Counted from the stretch's first letter, positions 44,086 through 53,763 are shown. The stretch is DNA of 64,000 bases from Ornithinibacillus bavariensis (GCF_050433565.1 NZ_JBNPWZ010000001.1:558001-622000); one strand, 5' to 3'. Notes: generated by a model not told the origin, from the sequence alone. A program made the numbers and translations.

Positions 44086-44754
44086 ATGGAAAAACATGTT
44101 GTTGTCATATATCCGCATCCTGATGATGAGTCATTTGGTGCTGCAGGAACCATTGCAAAATTTCGAGAGCAAGGAGTACCAGTGACCTATCTTTGTGGGA
44201 CATTAGGTGAAATGGGGAGGAATATGGGAAATCCCACCTTTGCAAATCGTGAAACTTTACCAGCGATTCGCAAAAAAGAACTGATGGCTGCCTGCAGGAC
44301 GTTAGATATGGAATTACGACTTTTAGGCTACCGTGACAAAACTTTAGAATATGAGAATCGAAATGAAGTCGCACAGCATTTGAAGGGAATCCTAGAGGAA
44401 ATTAATCCTAGCCTAGTAATTACTCACTATCCGGAGCATGCAGTTCACCCAGACCATAATGCGTTAGGTGCTGCAACAGTCGAAGCTGTACGCTTAATGG
44501 ATCCAGAAAGTCGTCCAGTTGTTTGGGCACAGGCTATTACGAACACGTATATCGAGGACCTTGGAAAACCTGATATCATTAATGATGTTCGTGAAAACTT
44601 CGATACAAAAATGGAAGCAATTTTATGTCACAAATCACAAGCAAATGGAGTCATCCGAAGCTGGAATCAAAGTGAAGGTATTTCAGATGACTTAAAGGAA
44701 CAGGCTAAAAAACGCTTAAGTGTTGAGCAATTTTATATTTGGAAGTATGAATAA
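44086..44754 (+). CDS. bshB2: BshB2, bacillithiol biosynthesis deacetylase
   Basis: 222 residues. Removes acetate from GlcNAc-malate, the second step of bacillithiol synthesis, and may hydrolyse thiol conjugates. Zinc-dependent LmbE-like fold: YPHPDDESFGAAG supplies His11, Asp13/14 and Glu15; HAVHPDHNALG supplies the other ligand. ATG 44086 with GGAAGG upstream. Couples to yojF, 20 bases upstream. Confidence 0.93.
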   Translation: MEKHVVVIYPHPDDESFGAAGTIAKFREQGVPVTYLCGTLGEMGRNMGNPTFANRETLPAIRKKELMAACRTLDMELRLLGYRDKTLEYENRNEVAQHLKGILEEINPSLVITHYPEHAVHPDHNALGAATVEAVRLMDPESRPVVWAQAITNTYIEDLGKPDIINDVRENFDTKMEAILCHKSQANGVIRSWNQSEGISDDLKEQAKKRLSVEQFYIWKYE

Positions 44755-44784
44755 TTTTTTAACTTAGCAATTGTAAATTCCAAT

Positions 44785-44830
44785 CCCAAACGTTAGTAAA
44801 CATCGTTTCTATCGTTTGGGTTTTGTTTTA
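44785..44830 (+). terminator. Terminator of yojF-bshB2
   Basis: CCCAAACG (44785-44792) pairs with CGTTTGGG (44813-44820), followed by TTTTGTTTT. Confidence 0.85.
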
Positions 44831-45046
44831 TAAATTTACGAACTAGGATATCCTGGTTGTGTATAAAAAAGTGTTACGGGAGTATCCCAATCATAGAAAG
44901 AGTAATTCTGAACTGCGGGAAAATACTCCTCATTCCAAAAAGATAAATATAAAATACGCTGGCTTTCCTTAAGGTACCCAATTTGTATAAAGAAGGAAAA
45001 GAAAGTTGATACGTCGAATAATATAGTAGGATAGAAGGGATGGTTG

Positions 45047-45415
45047 ATGTTTATGCGTTGGATATTATCTTTAGTTTTAAATGCGGTTGCTTTAGTTATT
45101 GTAGCGGAATTGTTTGACTCATTTCGGTTAGAAGGTTTTGGTACAGCTTTATTGGCAGCTCTCATTTTGTCTGTGCTAAATATTATCGTTAAGCCTATCC
45201 TAATAATTTTGACATTGCCACTAACTATTTTTACTTTGGGCCTATTTTTATTTGTCATTAATGCAGTAACGTTAATGATTACGCAGGCTGTTATTGGGGA
45301 TTCGTTTGTCATAGAGGGATTTGGAACGGCGTTACTTGCAGCAGTAATCCTATCCATCTTAAACCTAATATTAACCAAATTAGTAAAAGATCCATTATCC
45401 TCAAAAAAGGCTTGA
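45047..45415 (+). CDS. yvlD: YvlD-like four-helix membrane protein (phage-holin-like family)
   Basis: 122 residues, four hydrophobic helices (MRWILSLVLNAVALVIVAEL; TALLAALILSVLNIIVKPIL; FTLGLFLFVINAVTLMI; GTALLAAVILSILNLIL). Internal repeat: FEGFGTALLAA-type motif occurs twice (RLEGFGTALLAALILSVLN, VIEGFGTALLAAVILSILN). The family is annotated holin-like, but in Bacillus YvlD lies upstream of hprK in the envelope-stress yvlABCD operon; here yvlA-C are missing. Start 45047 follows AAGGGA by 6 bases. Confidence 0.85.
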   Translation: MFMRWILSLVLNAVALVIVAELFDSFRLEGFGTALLAALILSVLNIIVKPILIILTLPLTIFTLGLFLFVINAVTLMITQAVIGDSFVIEGFGTALLAAVILSILNLILTKLVKDPLSSKKA

Positions 45416-45571
45416 ACTGATATTCACTAGAATATTTTACTTTCAGAAATCCAAGTAATCGTAATTTCCTAACCCAAATACGCGTTCTTCTCTTAATACA
45501 TCTTTATTCCTACCTGCTAGAAAAATATGCTACAATGGGTAACAGTTAGGGCTCGTAATGGAGGGAAATTA

Positions 45572-46510
45572 ATGACTACCATTGTTCGTACGAAGGATTT
45601 ACTCGAGAATTTTAATTTGGAACTCGTTGCTGGAGAAGAAGGTATTCATAGGGAAATTACAACTAGTGATATCTCCCGTCCAGGAATTGAAATGACAGGT
45701 TACTTTAAATATTATCCAAAGGAAAGACTTCAACTAATTGGAAGAACGGAAATGACATATTTCCTTGATTTAAGTCCAGAAGATCAGCTAGATCGAATTA
45801 CAAAGCTCTGTACTGATGTTACACCTGGAATCGTTATAACTAGGGGAATGGCAGTTCCACAGATTATTATCGATGCTGCCAATAATTCAGGCGTACCTAT
45901 TTTACATTCTCCTCGAAAGACAACTAGGGTTATCAGCAGACTAACGAATTACTTAGAGGTAAAATTTGCCCCTTTTACAGCAATTCATGGGGTACTTGTG
46001 GATGTTTATGGGGTTGGTGTCCTCATTACTGGTCAAAGTGGTGTTGGTAAAAGTGAAACAGCACTTGAGCTCGTTAAAAGAGGACATCGTTTAGTAGCAG
46101 ATGATAGTGTGGAAATTCGCCAAGAGGATTATGACACCCTTATTGGAAATTCTCCACCATTAATTGAGCATTTATTAGAAATCCGTGGTTTAGGAATTAT
46201 TAATGTAATGACTTTATTTGGTGCAGGTGCAGTTCGTAGCAACAAGAAAATTTCCCTTATTATCGATTTAGAGATATGGGATCCCCTTAAGCAATATGAT
46301 CGTTTAGGCTTAGATGAAGACAAAATGAAGATTATGGATGTAGATGTTCCTAAAGCTACTATTCCAGTTCGCCCTGGCCGAAATTTGGCGGTAATTATTG
46401 AAGTTGCAGCGATGAACTTTCGTTTGAAGCGGTTGGGAGTAAATGCGGCAGAGGAGTTTTCGGAGCGTTTAACAGATATGATAAAACTAGAAAATGATGA
46501 GATGGAATAG
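45572..46510 (+). CDS. hprK: HPr kinase/phosphorylase
   Basis: 312 residues. Phosphorylates HPr and Crh on Ser46 in response to fructose-1,6-bisphosphate, the trigger of CcpA catabolite repression, and reverses it. Walker A ITGQSGVGKSETALEL, catalytic RLVADDSVEI, and the HPrK signature EIRGLGIINVMTLFGAGAVR. ATG 45572 with GGAGGG upstream. First gene of a unit with lgt, yvoD, ppaX, yvoF; Crh, a substrate, is at 56.9 kb. Confidence 0.97.
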   Translation: MTTIVRTKDLLENFNLELVAGEEGIHREITTSDISRPGIEMTGYFKYYPKERLQLIGRTEMTYFLDLSPEDQLDRITKLCTDVTPGIVITRGMAVPQIIIDAANNSGVPILHSPRKTTRVISRLTNYLEVKFAPFTAIHGVLVDVYGVGVLITGQSGVGKSETALELVKRGHRLVADDSVEIRQEDYDTLIGNSPPLIEHLLEIRGLGIINVMTLFGAGAVRSNKKISLIIDLEIWDPLKQYDRLGLDEDKMKIMDVDVPKATIPVRPGRNLAVIIEVAAMNFRLKRLGVNAAEEFSERLTDMIKLENDEME

Positions 46511-46522
46511 GGGTGGAAGTAT

Positions 46523-47389
46523 ATGAGCTGTGATGCACCAGCATTAGACCGCGTGTTTTTGCAAATTGGCTCTTTACCGATTTATTGGTATGGTGTCATT
46601 ATTGCGACAGGCGCTTTTTTGGCTCTGCTGATAGGAATGCGTGAAGCAGATCGTGTAGGAATGAAAAAAGATTTGGTAATTGATTTAGTAGTATATGCAA
46701 TACCGATCTCAATTATATGTGCCCGTCTCTACTACGTTATATTTGAATGGGAGCGCTATGCAGGTGGTCCATGGTGGGATATCTTCGCAATCCGTGAAGG
46801 TGGCATTGCTATTCATGGAGCATTAATTGGAGCAATGCTAACAGCAATAGTGTTTACTCGAGTTAAAAAAATTTCATTTTGGAAGTTAGCTGACGTATTA
46901 GCACCAAGTTTAATCCTTGGACAAGCGATCGGTCGTTGGGGAAACTTTATGAATCAAGAGGCACATGGTGGTCCAATCATGAATCAGAGTGTCATTGATA
47001 TGCACTACAACTTGCTTCCAGATTTTATCATGGATCAAATGTGTATTCAGGGAATTTATTACTTCCCAACCTTTTTATATGAATCATTATGGAATGTACT
47101 CGTTTTAATTCTACTCTTATGGTTAAGACGTAGAAATCCAATTCGTGGTGTAGTATTTTTAACATATATAGCAACCTATTCTGTTGGCCGATTCTTTATT
47201 GAAGGAATGCGGACAGATAGTCTATATATCGTTGGTAATCTACGTACAGCTCAATTTATTTCTATTTTATTGATCGTCGTTGCGGTGGGTTTGATTTTAT
47301 ACCGCTGGAAGACTGTTTCAAAGCGCTACGAAGATGTTGATAAAATAGGACCGATAAATAAAAAAAAGAATACGAAAAAGAAAAAATAG
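46523..47389 (+). CDS. lgt: Prolipoprotein diacylglyceryl transferase
   Basis: 288 residues. Membrane enzyme adding diacylglycerol to lipobox cysteines. About seven helices; signature GQAIGRWGNFMNQEAHGGPI; IHGALIGAM; FIEGMRTDSL. Basic C-terminal tail (KKKNTKKKK). 12 bases after hprK. Its substrates in the window include the CccB lipoprotein. Confidence 0.97.
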   Translation: MSCDAPALDRVFLQIGSLPIYWYGVIIATGAFLALLIGMREADRVGMKKDLVIDLVVYAIPISIICARLYYVIFEWERYAGGPWWDIFAIREGGIAIHGALIGAMLTAIVFTRVKKISFWKLADVLAPSLILGQAIGRWGNFMNQEAHGGPIMNQSVIDMHYNLLPDFIMDQMCIQGIYYFPTFLYESLWNVLVLILLLWLRRRNPIRGVVFLTYIATYSVGRFFIEGMRTDSLYIVGNLRTAQFISILLIVVAVGLILYRWKTVSKRYEDVDKIGPINKKKNTKKKK

Positions 47390-47412
47390 CAACGATAGAG
47401 AGGAAGTACTGG

Positions 47413-48372
47413 ATGTCTGGAATTCTGAAGAGAGGGCTGAAGCAAGGCCTACAAACAACATGGACATTAGGAAAAGTTATTTTTCCTATATCATTAATTG
47501 TCACCATACTACAATATACACCAGTATTACCTTGGATTATCGATAAAATTAGTCCGCTAATGGAGTTAATTGGATTATCAGGTGAAGCTGCGGTTCCAAT
47601 TGTTTTAGGAAATGCGCTTAATCTATATGCGGGAATTGGAGCAATTATTTCTTTTGATTTTACCATTAAAGAAGTTTTTATTATGGCGATTATGCTATCG
47701 TTTTCTCATAATCTCTTTATTGAATCCGCAGTAGCATCGAAGGTAGGCATAAAATGGTGGATTATTGTTGGAGTTCGTGTTGGGCTAGCACTAGTAGCTG
47801 CAACGATCATCAATTTCGTGTGGACTGGTGGAGAGGAACTAGCCAATTATGGGCTGATCTCTCATGAAGCAGAGGCTTTAACCAGTTGGAAAGAGATTAT
47901 TGTAGCGGGACTGCAAACAGCAATTATTGCTGTTATTCAACTAGCAGTTATTGTTATTCCATTAATGATTATTATGCAAATTTTACGAGAAAAAGGATGG
48001 TTAACGAAGCTATCTAATGGTTTCGCACCATTTACCAAAGTATTAGGAATGGAAAAAAACACTTCGATGACGCTGGTAGCTGGTTTAACGATTGGACTTG
48101 CATACGGAGCAGGACTGATGATTCAAGCTGTAAAAGAAGATAATGTTTCCAAGCGTGATATGACGTTAGCATTGATATTCCTTGTAGCCTGTCATGCGGT
48201 TGTTGAGGATACATTAATCTTCCTGCCACTTGGAATTCCTGTCTGGCCATTACTACTAATTCGTTTAATAACGGCAATCGTGTTAACTATAATCATTGCT
48301 TTTATTTGGAGAAGACTAGCAGAACGAAAAAGAAAGGGACACACCAATGAGCATTCGTACAATACTATTTGA
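47413..48372 (+). CDS. yvoD: YvoD-like nucleoside-recognition (Gate) membrane protein
   Basis: 319 residues, eight or more helices. Two Gate/nucleoside-recognition-type halves resembling SpmA/SpmB or FeoB-core proteins (LGNALNLYAGIGAIISFDFT; LVAGLTIGLAYGAGLMIQAV; CHAVVEDTLIFLPLG). Probably a transporter; substrate unknown. Overlaps ppaX by 26 bases. Confidence 0.88.
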   Translation: MSGILKRGLKQGLQTTWTLGKVIFPISLIVTILQYTPVLPWIIDKISPLMELIGLSGEAAVPIVLGNALNLYAGIGAIISFDFTIKEVFIMAIMLSFSHNLFIESAVASKVGIKWWIIVGVRVGLALVAATIINFVWTGGEELANYGLISHEAEALTSWKEIIVAGLQTAIIAVIQLAVIVIPLMIIMQILREKGWLTKLSNGFAPFTKVLGMEKNTSMTLVAGLTIGLAYGAGLMIQAVKEDNVSKRDMTLALIFLVACHAVVEDTLIFLPLGIPVWPLLLIRLITAIVLTIIIAFIWRRLAERKRKGHTNEHSYNTI

Positions 48373-48982
48373 TTTAGATGGAACATTAATTGACACTAAT
48401 GAATTGATTAATTTATCCTTTTACCACACCTTTCAAAAATTTGGTTATCAATTTACACATGATGAAATTCTAGCATTTAATGGACCACCATTAGTGGAAA
48501 CCTTTCAAAATATTGATTTAGCCCAATCGGAGGCTATGATAACCACTTATCGGGAACATAATTTAGTGCATCATGATGACTATGTGAAGGCTTTTCCAAA
48601 TGTGAAAGAGACACTTAAAGCCTTGAAAAATAAGGGCATTTCATTAGGTATAGTCACCACAAAAATGCGAGATACGGCGATAAGAGGCTTAGAGGTAACA
48701 GGAATCGAAGCATATTTTGATACCATTGTAGGTCTGGATGATGTGTCGAATGCTAAACCACACCCAGAATCCGTTTTAAATGCCATGAAAGTGCTTCATG
48801 CTGATCCCGAAACTACCCTCATGGTTGGTGATAATTGGCACGATATTAAGGCTGGCCATAACGCCGGTGTCAAAACTGCTGCAGTTGCATGGTCTCTTAA
48901 GGGGGAAGAATTCTTGCAAGGATACGAACCAACTTATATGCTATATGACATGTTTGATTTATTAGAAATCATTGGAGTGTAG
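48347..48982 (+). CDS. ppaX: PpaX, pyrophosphatase of the HAD family
   Basis: 211 residues. Hydrolyses the pyrophosphate made when HprK dephosphorylates P-Ser-HPr, pulling that reaction forward. HAD motifs: LFDLDGTLIDT (nucleophile Asp), TTKMR, and MVGDNWHDIKAG. ATG 48347 lies within the end of yvoD; AAAGGGA upstream. Confidence 0.95.
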   Translation: MSIRTILFDLDGTLIDTNELINLSFYHTFQKFGYQFTHDEILAFNGPPLVETFQNIDLAQSEAMITTYREHNLVHHDDYVKAFPNVKETLKALKNKGISLGIVTTKMRDTAIRGLEVTGIEAYFDTIVGLDDVSNAKPHPESVLNAMKVLHADPETTLMVGDNWHDIKAGHNAGVKTAAVAWSLKGEEFLQGYEPTYMLYDMFDLLEIIGV

Positions 48983-48985
48983 GAC

Positions 48986-49495
48986 ATGCGAAGAACAGAG
49001 CGCCATCCGGTAACAGATGCTAATTCCCTATGGCAAATCTATAAGACGGTATCATTCTTTAAAGTTGTTAAAAATTTTATTATCATTCAAATTGCAAGAT
49101 ATACACCTTTTTTAAGTGTGAAGAATTGGTTATATCGAGTTTTTCTTCGTATGAAGGTGGGCAAGAAAACTGCTTTTGCGCTAATGGTAATGCCAGATAT
49201 TATGTTTCCTGAAAAAATTATTGTAGGAAATAATTCGGTAATCGGTTATAACACGACAATACTTGCACATGAATATTTGATTAAGGAATATCGTCTAGGA
49301 GAAGTTGTAATTGGGAATGAAGTAATGATTGGTGCAAATAGTACGATCCTACCCGGTGTTACAATTGGTGATGGGGCTATTGTATCTGCAGGAACATTAG
49401 TTCATAAAGATGTACCAGCAGGTTCCTTTGTTGGAGGTAATCCGATGAAGATTATTTATACAAAGGAAGAGATGGAAAAACGCAAGGAGATTTAA
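48986..49495 (+). CDS. yvoF: YvoF-like hexapeptide-repeat acetyltransferase
   Basis: 169 residues. Left-handed beta-helix type acyltransferase with hexapeptide repeats (VGNNSVIGYNTTILAHEYLI, IGNEVMIGANSTILPGVTIG, DGAIVSAGTLVHKDVPAGSF, VGGNPMKI). Acceptor unknown. Starts 3 bases after ppaX. In B. subtilis the hisZ operon follows; here it does not. Confidence 0.9.
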   Translation: MRRTERHPVTDANSLWQIYKTVSFFKVVKNFIIIQIARYTPFLSVKNWLYRVFLRMKVGKKTAFALMVMPDIMFPEKIIVGNNSVIGYNTTILAHEYLIKEYRLGEVVIGNEVMIGANSTILPGVTIGDGAIVSAGTLVHKDVPAGSFVGGNPMKIIYTKEEMEKRKEI

Positions 49496-49505
49496 GTAAA
49501 AATTC

Positions 49506-49533
49506 TTGTAAAATAGAATAATTATGGTATGAT
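49506..49533 (+). promoter_or_regulatory. SigA promoter of glpD
   Basis: TTGTAA (49506-49511), 16 bases, TATGAT (49528-49533). Confidence 0.65.
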
Positions 49534-49569
49534 TAGCTTAATAGAATAATTTCGGACGGAGAAATGGAG

Positions 49570-49618
49570 AACCGCAATCAAACTAATGAAGTCATTAGTT
49601 TGATTGTGGTTTTTTTAT
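49570..49618 (+). promoter_or_regulatory. GlpP-type antitermination leader of glpD
   Basis: A 20-bp inverted repeat with one mismatch (49570-49589 with 49592-49611) followed by seven or more Ts, between promoter and gene. B. subtilis glpD leader mRNA has such a terminator, bypassed by the antiterminator GlpP with glycerol-3-P. GlpP is not in this window. Confidence 0.75.
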
Positions 49619-49725
49619 TTAGGTATTTTTACTTATACAATTACTTTTTCCCTAGAAATTAATTCTAAAATAAATGAAAGAGTAAATAATATTAATAATA
49701 AACCACTATTTAGGGGGACTAAGGC

Positions 49726-51387
49726 ATGGTGACATTTTCTAGTTATGAAAGAAATACCATTCTTGATGCAATGAAAAGGGAGAAACTGGATTTATTAGTG
49801 ATTGGTGGGGGGATCACAGGATCTGGGATTGCACTAGATGCTGTAACGAGAGGCTTAAAAACAGCTGTTGTCGAAATGCAGGATTTTGCTGCTGGCACAT
49901 CTAGCCGTTCAACAAAGTTAGTTCATGGTGGACTTCGATACTTAAAACAGTTTGAAGTGAAAGTCGTTGCAGAAGTAGGTAAGGAACGGGCTATTGTGTA
50001 TGAGAATGGGCCTCATGTAACAACACCGGAATGGATGCTTTTACCATTTCATAAAGGCGGCACATTTGGACCATTCACCACAAATATAGGATTAAGAGTA
50101 TATGATTTCTTGGCAGGTGTAAAACGTCAGGAGCGTAGGAAAATGCTATCACCTGAGAAAGCATTAAAAATGGAGCCACTTATAAAAAAGGAAGGGCTAA
50201 AGGGTGCAGGGTATTATGTGGAATATAAGACAGATGATGCTAGGCTAACGATTGAAGTTATTAAAAAAGCGGTTGAAAAAGGTGCACATGCTCTTAATTA
50301 TATGAAGGTAATATCATTTATCTATGGCGAGAATAAAAAAGTAATTGGAGTTGTCGTAGAGGACCAAACAAATGGCGAGAAGCATGAAATTTTTGCAAAA
50401 AAAATAGTTAATGCTTGTGGTCCTTGGGTGGATGACCTTCGTGAAATAGACGGCTCTAAACAAGGAAAGCATCTTCACTTGACTAAGGGTGTTCATCTTG
50501 TATTTGATAAGGAGAGATTTCCATTAGAACAGGCAATATACTTTGATACCCCTGATGGGAGAATGGTTTTTGCTATACCACGTGATCAAAAAACTTATGT
50601 AGGTACAACGGACACGAGCTATAAAGGAGACATCGCTCATCCAACGATGACAATTGAAGATCGGGATTATATTATAGGTTCGATAAACTATATGTTTCCT
50701 TCCTTGAATATTACGGCTGATGATGTGGAGTCTAGCTGGGCAGGACTACGGCCGTTAATAGCTGAGGAAGGGAAAAAGCCTGGTGAAATATCACGGAAGG
50801 ATGAAATATTTATATCCAATTCTGGACTCATATCGATGGCTGGTGGAAAGCTTACTGGTTACCGTAAAATGGCAGAACAAGCAGTCGACACAGTGGTTAA
50901 TCAATTAAAGAGCGAAGAAGGAATTCTATATTCTCCTTCTGAAACTGTTAATTTACCTATCTCTGGTGGTGAGGTAGGAGGGTCTCAGGGATTCGTAAAA
51001 TTTAAACAAGAAAAAACGGATTATGGGAAAGAAATAGGGATAAGTGAAGAAAATGCCGTAAAGCTTGTCCAAAAGTATGGAGCAAATGTTGATAAGGTTT
51101 ATCAAATATATGCAGAAAGAAAGCAAGAAGCGGAAGCGGAAAGCATCGATCCAATCGTATTTGCCCAGCTTTGTTATGGAATAGAACATGAGCTTGTATA
51201 TAAGCCAGTGGACTTCTTTATCCGCAGAACTGGGGCTTTATTCTTCGATATTGCTTGGGTGAAGACGCATAAGAATCCTGTTATTGCGTATATGAAGAAG
51301 AAGTTTGCATGGGATGAAAATCAGGAAGAAGAATATCGTAATGAGCTTGATTTACTGTTGAATGAGGCAGTTACACCAACTAAATAG
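49726..51387 (+). CDS. glpD: Aerobic glycerol-3-phosphate dehydrogenase
   Basis: 553 residues. FAD enzyme oxidising glycerol-3-P to DHAP and passing electrons to menaquinone at the membrane. FAD-binding LLVIGGGITGSGIALDAVTR, SSRSTKLVHGGLRYLKQFE, second signature ISMAGGKLTGYRKMAEQAVD; C-terminal helical domain. It sits where the histidine operon sits in B. subtilis, alone, without glpF or glpK. Confidence 0.97.
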   Translation: MVTFSSYERNTILDAMKREKLDLLVIGGGITGSGIALDAVTRGLKTAVVEMQDFAAGTSSRSTKLVHGGLRYLKQFEVKVVAEVGKERAIVYENGPHVTTPEWMLLPFHKGGTFGPFTTNIGLRVYDFLAGVKRQERRKMLSPEKALKMEPLIKKEGLKGAGYYVEYKTDDARLTIEVIKKAVEKGAHALNYMKVISFIYGENKKVIGVVVEDQTNGEKHEIFAKKIVNACGPWVDDLREIDGSKQGKHLHLTKGVHLVFDKERFPLEQAIYFDTPDGRMVFAIPRDQKTYVGTTDTSYKGDIAHPTMTIEDRDYIIGSINYMFPSLNITADDVESSWAGLRPLIAEEGKKPGEISRKDEIFISNSGLISMAGGKLTGYRKMAEQAVDTVVNQLKSEEGILYSPSETVNLPISGGEVGGSQGFVKFKQEKTDYGKEIGISEENAVKLVQKYGANVDKVYQIYAERKQEAEAESIDPIVFAQLCYGIEHELVYKPVDFFIRRTGALFFDIAWVKTHKNPVIAYMKKKFAWDENQEEEYRNELDLLLNEAVTPTK

Positions 51388-51442
51388 GCTATTTATTTAC
51401 GAAGGGTTTGTCCTTGAAAACAGCATTAGTTGCTTTGTTTTT

Positions 51443-51455
51443 GGGGTCAGACCCT
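51443..51455 (-). repeat. Second copy of a GGGGTCAGACCCT 13-mer
   Basis: Exact reverse complement of 26937-26949 in the secA terminator; no full hairpin forms here. Related GGGGTCAG occurs in the ctpB terminator. Confidence 0.6.
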
Positions 51456-51592
51456 TGTTAAGTAGTACAAAATATAAATTTCAAAGATGCCTTCGTACTA
51501 GGCTCCTTTCGCTTTTCTAATGAATAAGTATATAATTCCCCCATTAAATATGGTATACTTTTGTCGATATGTGAAAAAATAGGGGGATTAGC

Positions 51593-52594
51593 ATGCAACT
51601 AGAAAAAAATGAAAAGATAGTAAAATCTAATAATGTTATCCCTTTTATCCCAACAGGTGATTTTTATTTTGCGAAGGGTGTTGAATCATTTCGTAAAAGA
51701 AGATTTGATACTGCATTAAAGTGGCTAAAAAAAGCAGTCGATACAGAGCCGAATAATCCTCTATATCAATGTCAAATGTCCATTATTTACACCGAAACAG
51801 GTGCTTATCATAAAGCAAATCAGCTATTGACTAATGTCCTTCAGTCGACAGGAGATCAATATGTGGATTGTTACTATTTACTAGCAAACAATTATGCACA
51901 TTTAGGTTTACTAAATGATGCAAGGAAATTTGCTATTTCATATTTAGATAAAGAACCAGATGGTGATTTTAGCGAAGATGCAAAAACATTATTGGATTTA
52001 ATAGAAATAGATGATTATGACGAGGAAGATTGGGAGCTTGATGAAGAGGATGAGCTTCTTGTTTATCAGGAAACTGTATTCCACCATTTAGAAAATAATG
52101 AATGGAATCAGGCACTAGTACTACTTGAAGAGATGATTCTTCTATTTCCAGATTATAAAACAGCCCATCATGAGTATACACATGCCTTATTCTTTACTGG
52201 GAAACGGGAAGAAGCCATTCAGAAAGAGTTGGAGTTGCTCGAGGAAGATCCTAATAACCTTTATAGTCATACGAATCTCGCACTATTTTACTTTGAGATA
52301 CAGGAATATGAGGAATATCAAAGGCATATTCGAGCATTACTAAACATATATCCAATTCACGAACAGCAAAAGCTTAGAATAGCAACTACATTAGCTAGGA
52401 CAGGCTTTCTAAAGGAAGCAAATATTCGATTTCGAATGCTTGATAAAGGGGTAGTAAAAAGTCATATTTCTTATTATCGCTGGTATAGCATGACTGCTTA
52501 TCGATTGGGTGAACCAGCGAAGGCACTTGCATTATGGGAAGAGGGCTGCCGTCGACATCCTAAGCTATCCGAGGAAGAAGGCCCCTGGCATTAA
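51593..52594 (+). CDS. yvcD: YvcD-like tetratricopeptide-repeat protein
   Basis: 333 residues. At least four TPR units (FAKGVESFRKRRFDTALKWL; YQCQMSIIYTETGAYHKANQ; YYLLANNYAHLGLLNDARKF; HTNLALFYFEIQEYEEYQRH), separated by an acidic segment (DDYDEEDWELDEEDELL). Cytosolic scaffold, partner unknown. Immediately upstream of trxB, as in B. subtilis. Confidence 0.9.
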   Translation: MQLEKNEKIVKSNNVIPFIPTGDFYFAKGVESFRKRRFDTALKWLKKAVDTEPNNPLYQCQMSIIYTETGAYHKANQLLTNVLQSTGDQYVDCYYLLANNYAHLGLLNDARKFAISYLDKEPDGDFSEDAKTLLDLIEIDDYDEEDWELDEEDELLVYQETVFHHLENNEWNQALVLLEEMILLFPDYKTAHHEYTHALFFTGKREEAIQKELELLEEDPNNLYSHTNLALFYFEIQEYEEYQRHIRALLNIYPIHEQQKLRIATTLARTGFLKEANIRFRMLDKGVVKSHISYYRWYSMTAYRLGEPAKALALWEEGCRRHPKLSEEEGPWH

Positions 52595-52676
52595 TGAGCA
52601 GAAAGTTAGACGTAAAATAGGAAATCCGATACGCTAAACATAGGAAGTATTTATTGTTTTGGAGAGGAGCGTTAAC

Positions 52677-53627
52677 ATGTCCGAAGAAAAAATATATGAT
52701 GTGATTATCGCTGGTGCAGGTCCTGCAGGTATGACTGCTGCTGTTTATGCATCACGAGCAAATCTAGATACATTAATGATTGAACGCGGTATTCCGGGTG
52801 GACAAATGGCTAATACAGAAGATGTAGAAAACTATCCGGGATTTGATAATATTTTAGGTCCTGATTTATCCAATAAAATGTTTGAACATGCGAAAAAGTT
52901 TGGTGCACAGTATGCCTATGGTGACATCAAGAGTGTTGAGGATTATGGTGACTATAAAATTGTAAATGCAGGTAGTAAGGTCTATAAGACAAAAACCCTT
53001 ATTATAACCACTGGTGCACAATACAAGAAATTAGGAATTTCTGGTGAAGAGGAATTAGGTGGACGTGGAGTATCTTATTGTGCCGTATGTGATGGAGCAT
53101 TCTTTAAAGAGAAGGAATTGATTGTTGTTGGTGGTGGAGATTCCGCTGTTGAAGAAGGTGTTTATTTAACAAAGTTTGCTCGTAAGGTTACGATTATACA
53201 TCGACGTGATGAACTTCGTGCTCAAAAAATTCTTCAGCAACGTGCATTTGATAATGAAAAAGTGGACTTCATTTGGAATACAACCGTGGAAAGAATAAAT
53301 GGTCCAGAGGGTAAGGTGTCCAGCGTAACATTAAAGGATGTTAAGACTGGTGAAGAATATGAAAAGCAAGCTGATGGTGTCTTTGTATACATTGGAATGG
53401 TACCTTTGAGTGAGCCTTTCCAGTCACTTGGAATTACGAACAAAGAAGGATATATTATTACAAACGAAAATATGGAAACTAGTATTCCTGGTATTTTTGC
53501 TGCGGGAGATATTCGTGATAAAAAGTTGAGACAAATTGTCACTGCAACAGGTGATGGATCCATTGCTGCAGAAGCTGCTATTGCTTATATCGAAGAGCTA
53601 AATGATAAGCTAAAAGCAGTAAAATAG
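52677..53627 (+). CDS. trxB: Thioredoxin reductase
   Basis: 316 residues. Reduces thioredoxin with NADPH. FAD motif IIAGAGPAGMTAAVYASRAN, redox pair CAVCDGAFF, NADPH motif VVGGGDSAVEEGVYL, and GIFAAGDIRDK. GGAGAGGAG 7 bases before ATG 52677. Followed by a terminator; yvcI, present next in B. subtilis, is missing. Confidence 0.97.
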   Translation: MSEEKIYDVIIAGAGPAGMTAAVYASRANLDTLMIERGIPGGQMANTEDVENYPGFDNILGPDLSNKMFEHAKKFGAQYAYGDIKSVEDYGDYKIVNAGSKVYKTKTLIITTGAQYKKLGISGEEELGGRGVSYCAVCDGAFFKEKELIVVGGGDSAVEEGVYLTKFARKVTIIHRRDELRAQKILQQRAFDNEKVDFIWNTTVERINGPEGKVSSVTLKDVKTGEEYEKQADGVFVYIGMVPLSEPFQSLGITNKEGYIITNENMETSIPGIFAAGDIRDKKLRQIVTATGDGSIAAEAAIAYIEELNDKLKAVK

Positions 53628-53732
53628 TAAAGTAAAGGCATCTTAACGTAGCTGTAACACGCACGAAATATTAATGAAGTACAATAAAAATAACTAATTG
53701 ACCCCCTTTTTAATAGATAGATTAGTTATTGG

Positions 53733-53763
53733 CGCAGATGTAATTGCATCTGCGTATTTTTTT
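53733..53763 (+). terminator. Terminator of trxB
   Basis: CGCAGATG-TAATTG-CATCTGCG followed by TATTTTTTT. Confidence 0.9.

Noticed and set aside
44836..45378. 180-residue minus-strand gene
   Set aside because: It lies antisense to the YvlD-like gene, has no ribosome site, and shows low-complexity Asn/Thr content typical of shadow frames.
49496..49725. T-box or other riboswitch before glpD
   Set aside because: No T-box sequence or conserved riboswitch core is visible; a single strong hairpin with T-run fits a protein-dependent antiterminator leader better.
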